From NCBI GenBank assembly GCA_041946965.1, contig JBHGBM010000002.1, forward strand, positions 62,001 through 126,000: DNA of 64,000 nucleotides. The letters run 5' to 3'. Source of the DNA: JBHGBM01 sp041946965 (GTDB lineage Bacteria > Acidobacteriota > Terriglobia > Bryobacterales > Bryobacteraceae). Numbering within the stretch: position 1 is the stretch's first letter; the number at the start of each line of letters is the position of its first letter. The position numbers were made by a program, and so were the translations under genes. Shown here one piece after another: positions 16,963 through 24,855 of the stretch. Below the pieces are notes generated by a model. That model was not told the DNA's origin and made no database searches. It was given only the letters and a program-made list of their open reading frames with translations.

Positions 16963-17671
16963 ATAGCAGGAACTCCTTGTTCCCCTCCGCCCCCAGAACG
17001 GGGCTCTCCATGATGCTCGCAACGAACCCGTGCCCGGCCACCGCGCCCGCCACGCGCTCGCAGGCGGCGCGGTGCAGCCCGGGATCGCGAACGATGCCGC
17101 CTTTACCCACCTGTCCCTTGCCTACTTCGAACTGCGGCTTAACCAGGATGACCATTTCGCCGCCCGCGCGCAACAGCGCCGTCATGGCGGGCAGGATCAG
17201 GGTCACGGAAATGAAACTCACGTCGCAGGTAGAAAGCTCGACCTGCTCGCCGATGTCCTCCAGCCGCAGGTTGCGCGCGTTGATGCCCTCGTGCGGAATC
17301 ACGCGCGGGTCGTTGCGGAGTTTCCAGTCGAGCTGCCCGGAGCCCACATCCACCGCGTGCACCCGCGCCGCGCCGCGTTGCAAGAGGCAATCGGTGAAGC
17401 CGCCGGTGGAGGATCCCACGTCCAGGCACACGCGGCCCTCGACGCGGATTGCAAATTGGTCGAGCGCCGCTTCCAGCTTCAATCCGCCGCGGCTGACGTA
17501 GCGCGGGCGCGCCAGAAGCTCCACTGCCGACGAGCCATCCACGGAGTGCCCGGGCTTGGCGGCCTTCGCTCCGTTGACCAGGACTTCACCCGCCAGAACC
17601 AGCGCCTGCGCCTTTTCGCGCGATTCGGCGAGGCCGCGCTCCACCAGCAGCCGGTCCAGGCGGATCTTCAT
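16949..17671 (-). CDS. tlyA: TlyA-family rRNA 2'-O-methyltransferase
   Basis: 240 residues. S4 RNA-binding domain 1-62 (KIRLDRLLVERGLAESREKA ... VLVNG) followed by an FtsJ-like methyltransferase: YVSRGGLKLEAAL, SAM motif LDVGSSTGGFTDCLLQRGA, VDVGSGQLDWKLR, CDVSFISVTLILP and VKPQFEVGKGQVGKGGIV. In mycobacteria TlyA methylates 16S and 23S rRNA and its loss gives capreomycin resistance. The open frame continues upstream through ispA, but ATG 17671 overlaps the ispA stop by 4 bases and gives the family's normal length. Confidence 0.93.
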   Translation of the reverse strand: MKIRLDRLLVERGLAESREKAQALVLAGEVLVNGAKAAKPGHSVDGSSAVELLARPRYVSRGGLKLEAALDQFAIRVEGRVCLDVGSSTGGFTDCLLQRGAARVHAVDVGSGQLDWKLRNDPRVIPHEGINARNLRLEDIGEQVELSTCDVSFISVTLILPAMTALLRAGGEMVILVKPQFEVGKGQVGKGGIVRDPGLHRAACERVAGAVAGHGFVASIMESPVLGAEGNKEFLLYARG

Positions 17672-18552
17672 GACTTGCGCTGCACGATGAGGTCGGCCAG
17701 CTCGTGCAATCGCCCGGCGCGCGCGCCGAAGCCCTCGAGCGACTGGTGCGCGAGCCCGCACTCCCTCACCGCCATACGGCGTGATTCCTCCAGCCCGTAG
17801 ACGGCGGGAAAGGTGATCTTCTGCTGCTGCGCGTCCTTGCCCGCGGTCTTGCCCAGTTCTTCGGAGGAGGCTTCCACGTCGAGGATGTCGTCCACGATCT
17901 GGAAGGCGAGCCCCACGTGCTCGCCGTAGCAGGAAAGCGCGCCGTACTGGGCTTCGTCCGCGCCCGCCCACACCGCTCCCATGCGCAGGCTGCAACGCAG
18001 CAGCGCCCCGGTCTTGGCGCGGTGGATGCACTCCAGCAGTTGCGCCTCCGGCGGCTTGCCTTCGCCTTCCAGGTCGAACACCTGCCCGCCGATCATGCCG
18101 CCCACGGTCCCCGAGGCGGAGGCGAGTTCGGCGATCATGCGCACCTTGCGCGCGTCCTCGAGGCCTTCGAGCTTCGAAAGCACCTCGAAGGCGAGCGTCA
18201 GCAGCGCGTCGCCCGCCAGGATCGCCATGGCCTCGCCGAAAACTTTGTGACACGTCAGCTTGCCGCGGCGGTAATCGTCGTTATCGAGCGCCGGCAGATC
18301 GTCGTGAATCAGCGAGTAAGTGTGGATCAGCTCGAGCGCGCACGCCGCGCTGACCGCGGCCCCCGCATCGTCGCCGACCACCCGCGCGGCTTCCATGCAC
18401 AAGATCGGCCGGATGCGCTTGCCGCCCGCGAACAGGCTGTAGCGCATGGCCCGATGGATGGTATCGGGGGGCGTGGATTCCGGCGGAACCAGGCGGTCGA
18501 GTTCGGCGTCCACCAGCTTCTGCTGTTGCGCCAGGTATTCGCGCAGGTTCAT
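17668..18552 (-). CDS. ispA: Polyprenyl synthetase, farnesyl/geranylgeranyl diphosphate synthase type
   Basis: 294 residues. Condenses isopentenyl diphosphate with allylic diphosphates. The first Asp-rich motif is HDDLPALDNDDYRRG, the second IVDDILDVEASSE; GGKRIRPIL at the N-terminus and the helix following FARM are typical of IspA. Product length (C15 or C20) cannot be fixed, although the FARM insertion (DDxxxxD) is the bacterial type II pattern. Flanked by xseB and tlyA with 4-base overlaps each side, so all three are translated together. Confidence 0.94.
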   Translation of the reverse strand: MNLREYLAQQQKLVDAELDRLVPPESTPPDTIHRAMRYSLFAGGKRIRPILCMEAARVVGDDAGAAVSAACALELIHTYSLIHDDLPALDNDDYRRGKLTCHKVFGEAMAILAGDALLTLAFEVLSKLEGLEDARKVRMIAELASASGTVGGMIGGQVFDLEGEGKPPEAQLLECIHRAKTGALLRCSLRMGAVWAGADEAQYGALSCYGEHVGLAFQIVDDILDVEASSEELGKTAGKDAQQQKITFPAVYGLEESRRMAVRECGLAHQSLEGFGARAGRLHELADLIVQRKS

Positions 18553-18800
18553 GTCTTTTCGGGACGGAAGGGCTCCGCCTGGACCTTGCCCTCCTTGCGG
18601 ATGAGCGTCTCCACGCGGGTCTCGGCTTCTTCAAGCTGCTTGCGGCAGGTCTCGCTCAGTTCCATGCCCTTTTCGAAAAGTTCCAGCGAGCGTTCCAGCG
18701 TCAAGTCGCCGCGTTCCAGCTCACCGACCACGCGCTCCAGTTCGGCGAGGCTGGACTCGAACGACCCGGCGGGTTTCTCCGCAGCTTCATTTTCCGCCAT
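18549..18800 (-). CDS. xseB: Exodeoxyribonuclease VII small subunit
   Basis: 83 residues, the normal size. The core SFESSLAELERVVGELERGDL and LERSLELFEKGMELSETCRKQLEEAE is the XseB helical hairpin that binds XseA to form the single-strand exonuclease. xseA is not in the window. Start lies 4 bases after the dehydrogenase stop; the 3' end overlaps ispA. Confidence 0.95.
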   Translation of the reverse strand: MAENEAAEKPAGSFESSLAELERVVGELERGDLTLERSLELFEKGMELSETCRKQLEEAETRVETLIRKEGKVQAEPFRPEKT

Positions 18801-18804
18801 CGCC

Positions 18805-19872
18805 TCATTCTATCCCAGCGCGGACGCATACTTCCGGAACGGCCACACCCAGGCGCGCCGCGGCCTGCCCAAGCGTATCCCAAGTGCCCTTGCCCACCGG
18901 GATGCCGTCGCGCAGCCGCTCGGCTTCCATACGCCACTCCGGGTCGCCCGCCACCAGCACCTCGTCGTAGCCGGGCGCGGGCGGCGTGTTCTTCACGTGC
19001 CGCACCAGTTCCTCCACGCGGGCGCGGAACTCTTCCACCGGCATGAACCGCGCGACGTCGATGCCCAGGAACGTGTGGCTCACCCGCAGGCGCCGGCCGC
19101 GCAGGCGGATGCCGCCCACATCCTTGCGCATGGCCCCGGCGCTCAGCACCGAGCAGAGGATCTCCACCATCATGGCGAGCCCGCTGCCTTTGTATCCGCC
19201 CAGCGGCATGGGCATGCCGTGGAAGGCTGCCTTCGTGTCCGTGGTGGGCGCGCCTTCCTTGTCCAGCGCCCAACCCGCCGGAATGACGGGCTCGCCGTTG
19301 AACATCGCCTTGTAGATCTTGCCCATCGCCACCGTGGTGGTCGCCATGTCGAGCAGCCACGGACCCGGAACCGCCATGCAGATGGGGTTGGTGCCCAGGC
19401 GCGGCTGGCGCCCCTGCCACGGCGGCACGATGCTCGATGCGTTGCACAGCACGATCCCCACCTGCCCCGCATCGGCCATCTTCTGCGCCCAGTACGCCGC
19501 CATGCCGAAGTGGTTGCACTCCCGTGCGGTCACCAGCGACATGCCGTACTCGCGCGCAATCCGGATGGCGTGCTGGGTGCAGATCTCCGCGGTAAGCTGG
19601 CCCACCCCGTTCTCACCGTCATAGACCATGGCGCAGCCGTTCTCGGAAACCACACGGCCTTCCGCGCGCGGATCCATATCCCCGGCTTCGAGTTGCTGCA
19701 CGTAGTAGATGAGCAACTGCACCCCGTGGGAATCGACGCCGCGAAGGTTGCCCGCCACCAGGTTATCGGCGGCGAGCCGCGCGCCGCGCCCGGGCACTCC
19801 CGTCGCGCGCAGGATGCGCTCTATGTAATCGGCAAGCGCGGGTGCGCTGATGAGTATCTCTGTTTCGGCCAT
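18805..19872 (-). CDS. LDH2-type malate/L-lactate/ureidoglycolate dehydrogenase
   Basis: 355 residues. NAD(P)-dependent 2-hydroxyacid dehydrogenase of the AllD/ComC/YlbC fold: GVDSHGVQLLIYYV, the conserved ECNHFGMAAYWA with the catalytic His, GTNPICMAVPG and PLGGYKGSGLAMMVEI. Substrate (malate, sulfolactate, ureidoglycolate, diketogulonate) cannot be told. Residues 5-355 align end to end. The frame is open far upstream, but that part is antisense to the CPBP gene; ATG 19872 is the family start. Leads the unit with xseB, ispA, tlyA, nadK and the symporter. Confidence 0.88.
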   Translation of the reverse strand: MAETEILISAPALADYIERILRATGVPGRGARLAADNLVAGNLRGVDSHGVQLLIYYVQQLEAGDMDPRAEGRVVSENGCAMVYDGENGVGQLTAEICTQHAIRIAREYGMSLVTARECNHFGMAAYWAQKMADAGQVGIVLCNASSIVPPWQGRQPRLGTNPICMAVPGPWLLDMATTTVAMGKIYKAMFNGEPVIPAGWALDKEGAPTTDTKAAFHGMPMPLGGYKGSGLAMMVEILCSVLSAGAMRKDVGGIRLRGRRLRVSHTFLGIDVARFMPVEEFRARVEELVRHVKNTPPAPGYDEVLVAGDPEWRMEAERLRDGIPVGKGTWDTLGQAAARLGVAVPEVCVRAGIE

Positions 19873-19913
19873 GGACTGAAGATGGATGTTGAATTCCAGC
19901 TTACCGCAACGCG

Positions 19914-19919
19914 TACACT
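19914..19919 (+). promoter_or_regulatory. TACACT -10 box 7 bases before CPBP start (leaderless type)
   Basis: TACACT ends 7 bases before ATG 19927. A possible -35, TTGAAT at 19889-19894, is 19 bases upstream. The alternative ATG at 19882 would lie upstream of this promoter, which argues for 19927. Confidence 0.5.
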
Positions 19920-19926
19920 GGAACTT

Positions 19927-20775
19927 ATGGGCGACCGCCGCGATCCGCTGCGCCTCACGCTGCAAGTGGCTCTCTACATCTTTCTCTACGCGGCCATGGC
20001 GTTCGCCGCCGGCCCACTGCTGTATTGGGCCGGAGAGTACCTGATCGCCATCACCGTGACCGGCCTGGCCGCCGCGTGCTTCACCAACTGGCTTTCGCTG
20101 AGGATTTACGAAGACAAGCCGCTGTGGGCGATCGGCCTGGGCCGGGCGCCCGGATGGCTGCAAAACCTCGGCTGGGGTCTGGCGGGCGGAATGAGTTCGG
20201 CCGCGCTGGTGCTCGCCCTGCCCTTGCTGGCGGGCGCCGCGCATTTGCGCCCCGTGCCCGATAGCGGCGCCGGCGCGGGCCAGTTCGTTTTCGTCTCGAC
20301 GATGCTGCTGTGCGGCGCGGCGGGCGAAGAAATTCTCTTCCGCGGTTACGGGTTCCAACTGCTGATCCGCGCGCTGGGCGCCGCCGCCACCATCTTCCCC
20401 GTGGGGGTGCTGTTCGCGCTGCTGCACGCGGGAAACCCGAATGCCACGCCGCTGGGCCTCGCCAACACCGCCGGTTTCGGTATTTTGTTCGGGTACGCTT
20501 TTCTGCGCAGCCGCGATTTGTGGCTGCCCATAGGGCTGCACTTCGGCTGGAACCTCACCCTGCCCCTGTTCGGCGTCAACGTCAGCGGGCTTAGAATAGG
20601 AATGACGGGTTACGCCATGGAGTGGACCGCCGGAAAACTATGGAGTGGCGGCGATTACGGCCCCGAAGCAAGCATCCTCACGTCCGGTGTGTTGGCCCTT
20701 TTGTTCGTCTTCCTGATGAAAGCTCCGGTGCGCCGCCGGCACGCGCCTCTCCTGGACCCGCCAGCGGAGGACTGA
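19927..20775 (+). CDS. CPBP family intramembrane glutamic protease
   Basis: 282 residues, about eight membrane helices. The Abi/CPBP motifs are in order: EEILFRGYGF (EExxxR), LFALLHAGN (FxxxH) and IGLHFGWN (HxxxN/B). Bacterial members relate to Rce1, and some act in bacteriocin self-immunity or membrane protein processing; the role here is unknown. ATG 19927 follows a TACACT box by 7 bases; ATG 19882 in the same frame adds 15 residues that look nothing like a membrane protein start. The next gene starts inside the stop (TGATG). Confidence 0.85.
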   Translation: MGDRRDPLRLTLQVALYIFLYAAMAFAAGPLLYWAGEYLIAITVTGLAAACFTNWLSLRIYEDKPLWAIGLGRAPGWLQNLGWGLAGGMSSAALVLALPLLAGAAHLRPVPDSGAGAGQFVFVSTMLLCGAAGEEILFRGYGFQLLIRALGAAATIFPVGVLFALLHAGNPNATPLGLANTAGFGILFGYAFLRSRDLWLPIGLHFGWNLTLPLFGVNVSGLRIGMTGYAMEWTAGKLWSGGDYGPEASILTSGVLALLFVFLMKAPVRRRHAPLLDPPAED

Positions 20776-21554
20776 TGCGTTTCCTCTTCGCCATGCTGCT
20801 GTCGGCCGCCCCCCTCACCGCAGCCGGCAAGCTCACTTTCGAAGACCGCGTGGAGATTACGCGCGGCCTCACCGCCGAATACGCCACCGTCAAGCAGTTC
20901 CTGCCGCGTTCCAAGAAGCCCCTCGAAATCGAAACCAGCGGCGCCTGGGACAAGAAGAAGTGGGAAGAAGTGGGCAAGGAGTACGGTCCCGCCGCGCGCG
21001 TCGGCGACCTGGTGCAGATCACCAAGGTGACCATCGAGGACGACCGCCTGGTGCTCGAAATCAACGGCGGCATGAAAGGCCGCCGCAAGTGGTACGAGGG
21101 CATCCAGGTCGGCATGGGCAACACCACCCGCCCCATCTCGCAGGGCGGTTCCAACGCGCCCGGAGGCACCACCATCGCGCTCATGTTCCGCAAGCCCCTG
21201 GCGCCGGTGAAAGCCGCGGAGGTAAAAAAGATGCTGGCGCCGCTGCTCGATTTCGAGAAGCGCAGCGCGACCGAGCTTTACGCCGAAAACCTGCCGCCCG
21301 AAGTGCAGAAGGCAATCAAGGAGAAGAAGGTGGTCGAGGGCATGGACCGCGAGCAGGTTCTGCTCGCAATGGGGCGCCCCAACCACAAATCGCGCGAAAC
21401 CAAGGACGGCATGGAGCTTGAGGATTGGGTCTTCGGCCAGCCGCCCGGCCGCATCGTGTTCGTCACCTTCAATGGCGACAAGGTGATCAAGGTGAAAGAG
21501 GCTTACGCGGGCCTGGGCGCGGAAGTCGCGCCGAGAACGGAGACGCCCAGGTAA
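20775..21554 (+). CDS. Secreted protein with BamE/SmpA-like C-terminal motif
   Basis: 259 residues with a signal peptide (RFLFAMLLSAAPLTAAG). No enzyme motif. The C-terminal part GMDREQVLLAMGRPNHKSRETKDGMELEDWVFG ... VTFNGDKVIKV has the pattern of the BamE/SmpA fold (G-M-xx-xxV-xxxxGxP then a beta hairpin ending in a hydrophobic strand), split here for length. The middle is Lys-rich and probably beta. An ideal GGAGG at 20766-20770 sits before ATG 20775, whose first base is the last of the CPBP stop, so the two are cotranscribed. Stops directly against the MBL gene stop on the other strand. Confidence 0.7.
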   Translation: MRFLFAMLLSAAPLTAAGKLTFEDRVEITRGLTAEYATVKQFLPRSKKPLEIETSGAWDKKKWEEVGKEYGPAARVGDLVQITKVTIEDDRLVLEINGGMKGRRKWYEGIQVGMGNTTRPISQGGSNAPGGTTIALMFRKPLAPVKAAEVKKMLAPLLDFEKRSATELYAENLPPEVQKAIKEKKVVEGMDREQVLLAMGRPNHKSRETKDGMELEDWVFGQPPGRIVFVTFNGDKVIKVKEAYAGLGAEVAPRTETPR

Positions 21555-22208
21555 TCAATACCACTTCCTGAGCCGCACCTCGATGCCAGTGCCCTCCAGC
21601 GCCTTCTGAAACACGCTCAGATCCGCGCCGCGGTAATGGTACGGGTACACCACCTTCGGCTTGATCACGCGCGCGGCTTCGGCGGCTTCCTCCGGCGTCA
21701 TCGTGTAGGGCAGGTTCATGGGGAGAAAAGCCGCGTCTATGTCCCGCAACCCGCGCATCTCCGGAATATTCTCCGTGTCCCCCGCGAAGTAGAAGCGCTT
21801 GCCCCGGTAGCTCATCAGGTACCCGTTGCCGCGCCCCTTCTCGTGGTACGCCGTGCGCTTGATGTTGTACATGGGCAGCGCCTCGATGGTCCACCCCTCC
21901 CACCTGCGGGTCTCCCCATTGCGAATCACCTGCATGCCTTGAACTTTCTCCGCGGCAGCCGCCGGACCCATCAGCGCCGTGCCGGCTTTCCGCAACTTCG
22001 CGATAACGCCGGGCTGGAGGTGATCGCCGTGGGTATCCGTGAGGAGGATGAGGTCCGCCGCCGGCAGGCCTTCGTACTGCCCCTGGGCGGGATCCATGTA
22101 GATGACCTTGCCGCCGGCTTCGATCATCAGGCTGGCGTGCTGGATGGGTGTGATGCGCACGCCGTCAAAGACCTCCGCGACAAGAGCGAACAGCAGGAAA
22201 AGCTTCAT
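21555..22208 (-). CDS. Secreted MBL-fold metal-dependent hydrolase (UlaG-like)
   Basis: 217 residues. Short signal peptide (KLFLLFALVAEVFDG), then a metallo-beta-lactamase fold of the UlaG/YddR type: PIQHASLMIE, LLTDTHGDHLQPG (metal HxHxDH block reduced to THGDH), FAGDTENIPEM, and the late PYHYRGADL His. Catalytic metal ligands are therefore mostly present. UlaG acts on L-ascorbate-6-phosphate lactone, but exported relatives are of unknown function. The ATG overlaps the stop of the next gene upstream by 4 bases, so they form a pair. Confidence 0.82.
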   Translation of the reverse strand: MKLFLLFALVAEVFDGVRITPIQHASLMIEAGGKVIYMDPAQGQYEGLPAADLILLTDTHGDHLQPGVIAKLRKAGTALMGPAAAAEKVQGMQVIRNGETRRWEGWTIEALPMYNIKRTAYHEKGRGNGYLMSYRGKRFYFAGDTENIPEMRGLRDIDAAFLPMNLPYTMTPEEAAEAARVIKPKVVYPYHYRGADLSVFQKALEGTGIEVRLRKWY

Positions 22209-22627
22209 ACGGAGGGTATTCTAGCGCTTCCTTGTTTCACCAGCGTGCGTGACACGTACTCCGCTCCCGGCGGTGCGGCTTCCACCAGGTTCTCCTGGTG
22301 CAACTCTTCCAGCATGTCGGCCACGTGCAGGCAATCGGCGCTGAAGCCGAAAGCCTGAAGCGCACCGCGAACCTCGTCCAGGCGGGCCTCGTAGGCGGGA
22401 AACTCCACCAGCGTGGTGGGCTCCCGCCGCACATCGCCGTTGGCATAGCGGTACTCGATCGCCGCGTCGTGATAGATCTGCGGGTTGATGGGAAATTCCA
22501 CCCGGGCCAGCGCTTCGAGCAGCGCTTCCAGGAATCGGGCTTCCACGTGAACCGAAACCGAAACCAGACTTCCTTCGCTCCCCGCCAGCGTAGCGCGGGC
22601 GGCGGCGACAGCAGGCCAGACGCTCAT
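22205..22627 (-). CDS. Small soluble protein of unknown function
   Basis: 140 residues from ATG 22627, which has GGAGG 5 bases upstream. I do not recognise the family. It has no membrane segment; the middle alternates strands and helices (VSVSVHVEARFLEALLEAL, FPINPQIYHDAAIEY, EVRGALQAFGFSADCLHVAD) in an alpha/beta pattern like a small ligand-binding or ACT/ferredoxin-like fold. The open frame upstream to 22681 runs through a terminator hairpin, so the longer form is unlikely. It is translated together with the MBL hydrolase. The hairpin and folded region just upstream (22664-22782) may control it. Confidence 0.6.
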   Translation of the reverse strand: MSVWPAVAAARATLAGSEGSLVSVSVHVEARFLEALLEALARVEFPINPQIYHDAAIEYRYANGDVRREPTTLVEFPAYEARLDEVRGALQAFGFSADCLHVADMLEELHQENLVEAAPPGAEYVSRTLVKQGSARIPSV

Positions 22628-22663
22628 TCGTCCTCCAGCATCCGGCAAGGCGGCCAGATAAAC

Positions 22664-22694
22664 AAAAAACCCTGGCGCCAAAGGCTCCAGGGTT
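22664..22694 (-). terminator. Rho-independent terminator-like hairpin on the minus strand
   Basis: Perfect 8-bp arms AACCCTGG (22668-22675) and CCAGGGTT (22687-22694) with an 11-base loop; on the minus strand the hairpin is followed by six T. It stands between the permease (stop 22862) and the start at 22627, 37 bases before that ATG, so it either ends the permease transcript or attenuates the small gene. Confidence 0.7.
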
Positions 22695-22782
22695 CTAAAT
22701 TCGAACAGACCGACTCGCCTTTAGCACTTTTTTTTACGTGGTTGCAATTAGCCGGGCGTGCACGCCCTAAATCAATCCACGT
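22664..22782 (-). promoter_or_regulatory. Structured leader, candidate attenuator or small RNA
   Basis: Read on the minus strand: an outer stem ACGTGG/CCACGT (22777-22782 with 22736-22741) enclosing a 14-bp palindrome GGGCGTGCACGCCC (22754-22767), an A8 run, then an 11-base segment (22717-22727) that pairs fully with 22675-22685, which is the loop and inner stem of the terminator. Two of those 11 pairs are G-U and only form on the minus-strand RNA. Mutually exclusive pairings of this kind suggest a regulatory switch. No known riboswitch class recognised. Confidence 0.35.
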
Positions 22783-22861
22783 CCGATATCAACTTACCAT
22801 CAAACCGTCCCTCATGCAATCGTTTTTGCATTTTTCCGGGTGCGCGGGCGCACAGGGAGTA

Positions 22862-24244
22862 CTATCGGCGCCACAAAAAGTACACTGGAACCCCCAGCAA
22901 CACCAGGATCAGACCCGGCCAGGTGTAGTTGGGCTTGTAAAGCAGCAACAGGACCTCGATCAGGCCGGCCGCCGCCACGTAGGCGGCCGGCAGCACCGGG
23001 TACCCGAACGCCCGGTACGGCCGTTCCATCTCCGGCCGCCGGCGCCGCAGCACGAACAGCCCCGCGATCGTAAGAATGTAAAACAGCAGCACCGCGAAGA
23101 TCACGTAATCGAGCAGGTCGCTGTAACCGCCGCTCAAGGTCAACAGCACGCCCCAGGCGCATTGAATGAACAACGCGAAGGCCGGCGTGTGGTGCTTTTC
23201 GTCCAGCGTGCCGGCGCGGCGGAAGAACAAGCCGTCGCGCGCCATGGCGTAATACACGCGCGCACCCGCCAGGATGATGCCGTTGGCGCAGCCAAACGTC
23301 GAGATCATGATTGCCGCAGCCATGAACTGCACGGCCGGCGGCCCCAGGATGCGCGACGCCGCAGCGGTCGCCACCCGGTCTTCGCTCGCGCCTTGAATGG
23401 CCTCGAGCGGCAGCACGTTCAGGTACACGAAGTTCGAAGCCAGGTACAGCAACGAAACCAACCCCACGCCCAGCGCGAGCGAGAGCGGCAGGTTGCGCCG
23501 CGGATTGCGCACCTCCCCGGCGGTGAAGGTGATGTTGTTCCACGCGTCGGAGGAGAACAGCGCCCCCACCATGGCCACGCCCGCGATCCGTATCGTCTCC
23601 CAACCCCAGCTTGCGTTGCCCCAGAAATCTTCGAAATTCCTTGAAACGGCCTCCTGATTCCGCCCGAGCGCCAGCCCGAGCCCGACCAGCCCCACCAGCG
23701 CCGCCACCTTGGCGAAGGTGAACACGTTCTGCACCACCGCGCCCGTGCGGATGCCGCGCGTGTTCGACCAGCTCAGCAGCACCAACACCGCGATGGCAAC
23801 CAACTGCTGGGTGGTGAGCCCGATGCGCCCGGCCCCCAGCAGGTAATTCCGCCCCGAGACCCACGGGAAGAACACACCCGTGTACTTGGCGAATGCCACC
23901 GCCACCGCCGCAATGGTTCCCGTCTGAATCACCAGGAACAACGTCCAGCCGTAAAGGAAGCCGCTCATCGGGCCGAACGCCTCGCGCAGGTAGCAGTATT
24001 GCCCTCCGGCGTGCGGCATGGCCGCGGCGAGTTCGCCGTAACTGAGCGCGGCGGTGATGGTGAGCAGCGCGGTCACCAGCCACGTCATGAGCAGCAACCC
24101 GGGCGAATTCACCTGCCGCGCAATGTCCGCGGACACGATGAAAATCCCCGAACCGATCATGGATCCCATCACGATCGTGGTGGAGTCGAGCAGGCCGAGG
24201 CCTTTGACGAAACCGGCATCTACATCCGGGCGAGTTGTTGCCAT
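22862..24244 (-). CDS. APC superfamily amino acid permease (LAT-like)
   Basis: 460 residues, about 12 membrane helices. The first helix carries the substrate-binding VMGSMIGSGIFIVSADIA (GSGIF is the family hallmark), and GLTTQQLVAIAVLVLLSWSN and FTFAKVAALVGLVGLG correspond to the conserved later helices. Related to the SteT/LAT exchangers; substrate unknown. ATG 24244 begins MATTRPDVDAGFVKGLGLLDSTT and overlaps the thiE 3' end by 25 bases. Last gene of the unit S9 peptidase-thiE-permease; a link to peptide-derived amino acids is suggested by that context. Confidence 0.9.
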   Translation of the reverse strand: MATTRPDVDAGFVKGLGLLDSTTIVMGSMIGSGIFIVSADIARQVNSPGLLLMTWLVTALLTITAALSYGELAAAMPHAGGQYCYLREAFGPMSGFLYGWTLFLVIQTGTIAAVAVAFAKYTGVFFPWVSGRNYLLGAGRIGLTTQQLVAIAVLVLLSWSNTRGIRTGAVVQNVFTFAKVAALVGLVGLGLALGRNQEAVSRNFEDFWGNASWGWETIRIAGVAMVGALFSSDAWNNITFTAGEVRNPRRNLPLSLALGVGLVSLLYLASNFVYLNVLPLEAIQGASEDRVATAAASRILGPPAVQFMAAAIMISTFGCANGIILAGARVYYAMARDGLFFRRAGTLDEKHHTPAFALFIQCAWGVLLTLSGGYSDLLDYVIFAVLLFYILTIAGLFVLRRRRPEMERPYRAFGYPVLPAAYVAAAGLIEVLLLLYKPNYTWPGLILVLLGVPVYFLWRR

Positions 24245-24855
24245 TCTTCCATCCGTTGGCGCAGCGCGGCGGGCGTGCAAACCGCCGGGACCATATCTCC
24301 AATCACCGCGATGCTGTCCGCTCCGGCCGCCCACACCGCGGCGGCGGTGGCGCGCGTGATGCCGCCGATGGCCACCAGCGGCTTCACCGTCAGCGCACGG
24401 CAGGCGCCCAGTCGTTCGATGCCGACCACCGGGTCCGGGTTGCTCTTCGAGGCGGTCGGAAAAATCGGGCCGAGCGCGAGGTAATCCACCGGCTCGGCGG
24501 CGGCGGCGCCGATCTGCGCCGGATTGTGCGTAGAGAACCCGAGCACCCGCTCCGCGCCGAGCACCCTGCGGGCGCCGGCGGGCGGGAGGTCGTCCTGCCC
24601 GACGTGCAAGCCGCAATCGAGCAGCACGGCGATATCGGCGCGGTCGTCGATGATCACCAGCACGCCCGCCTCCCGCGCGATCCGCACGCCCTCGCGCGCC
24701 TCCGCAAACAGCGCCCGCGTCCACGCGCCTTTGTGCCGGAATTGAACGATGCGCGCGCCGCCCTCCGCCAGCGCGGCCACCGCCGCCGCCAGCCCGAGCA
24801 CGGGCCACGGCCCCGCGCCGCTATCCAGAATCGGGTACACCTTCGGCAGTTTCAT
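24220..24855 (-). CDS. thiE: Thiamine phosphate synthase
   Basis: Joins HMP-diphosphate and thiazole phosphate to thiamine phosphate. 211 residues, TIM barrel: FRHKGAW at the diphosphate site (more often QLRxK), LVIIDDRADIAVLLDCGLHVGQDDLP with the metal-binding Asp residues, YLALGPIFPTASKSNPDPVVG and VAIGGITRATAAAVWAAGADSIAVIGDM. All standard blocks are present. Placed between a secreted peptidase and a permease with a 4-base ATGA overlap upstream; other thi genes are not in the window. Confidence 0.93.
   Translation of the reverse strand: MKLPKVYPILDSGAGPWPVLGLAAAVAALAEGGARIVQFRHKGAWTRALFAEAREGVRIAREAGVLVIIDDRADIAVLLDCGLHVGQDDLPPAGARRVLGAERVLGFSTHNPAQIGAAAAEPVDYLALGPIFPTASKSNPDPVVGIERLGACRALTVKPLVAIGGITRATAAAVWAAGADSIAVIGDMVPAVCTPAALRQRMEEWQQLARM

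Noticed and set aside
17917..19926. 5' extension of the CPBP frame (952 residues)
   Set aside because: The upstream part is antisense to ispA, xseB and the dehydrogenase; the membrane protein starts at 19927.
22205..22681. Longer start of the small gene at 22681
   Set aside because: The extra codons lie inside the terminator hairpin; ATG 22627 has GGAGG.
22628..22861. tRNA, tmRNA or SRP RNA in the structured gap
   Set aside because: No acceptor stem, CCA, TPsiC loop or SRP Alu/GNAR loop could be found; only terminator and stems remain.
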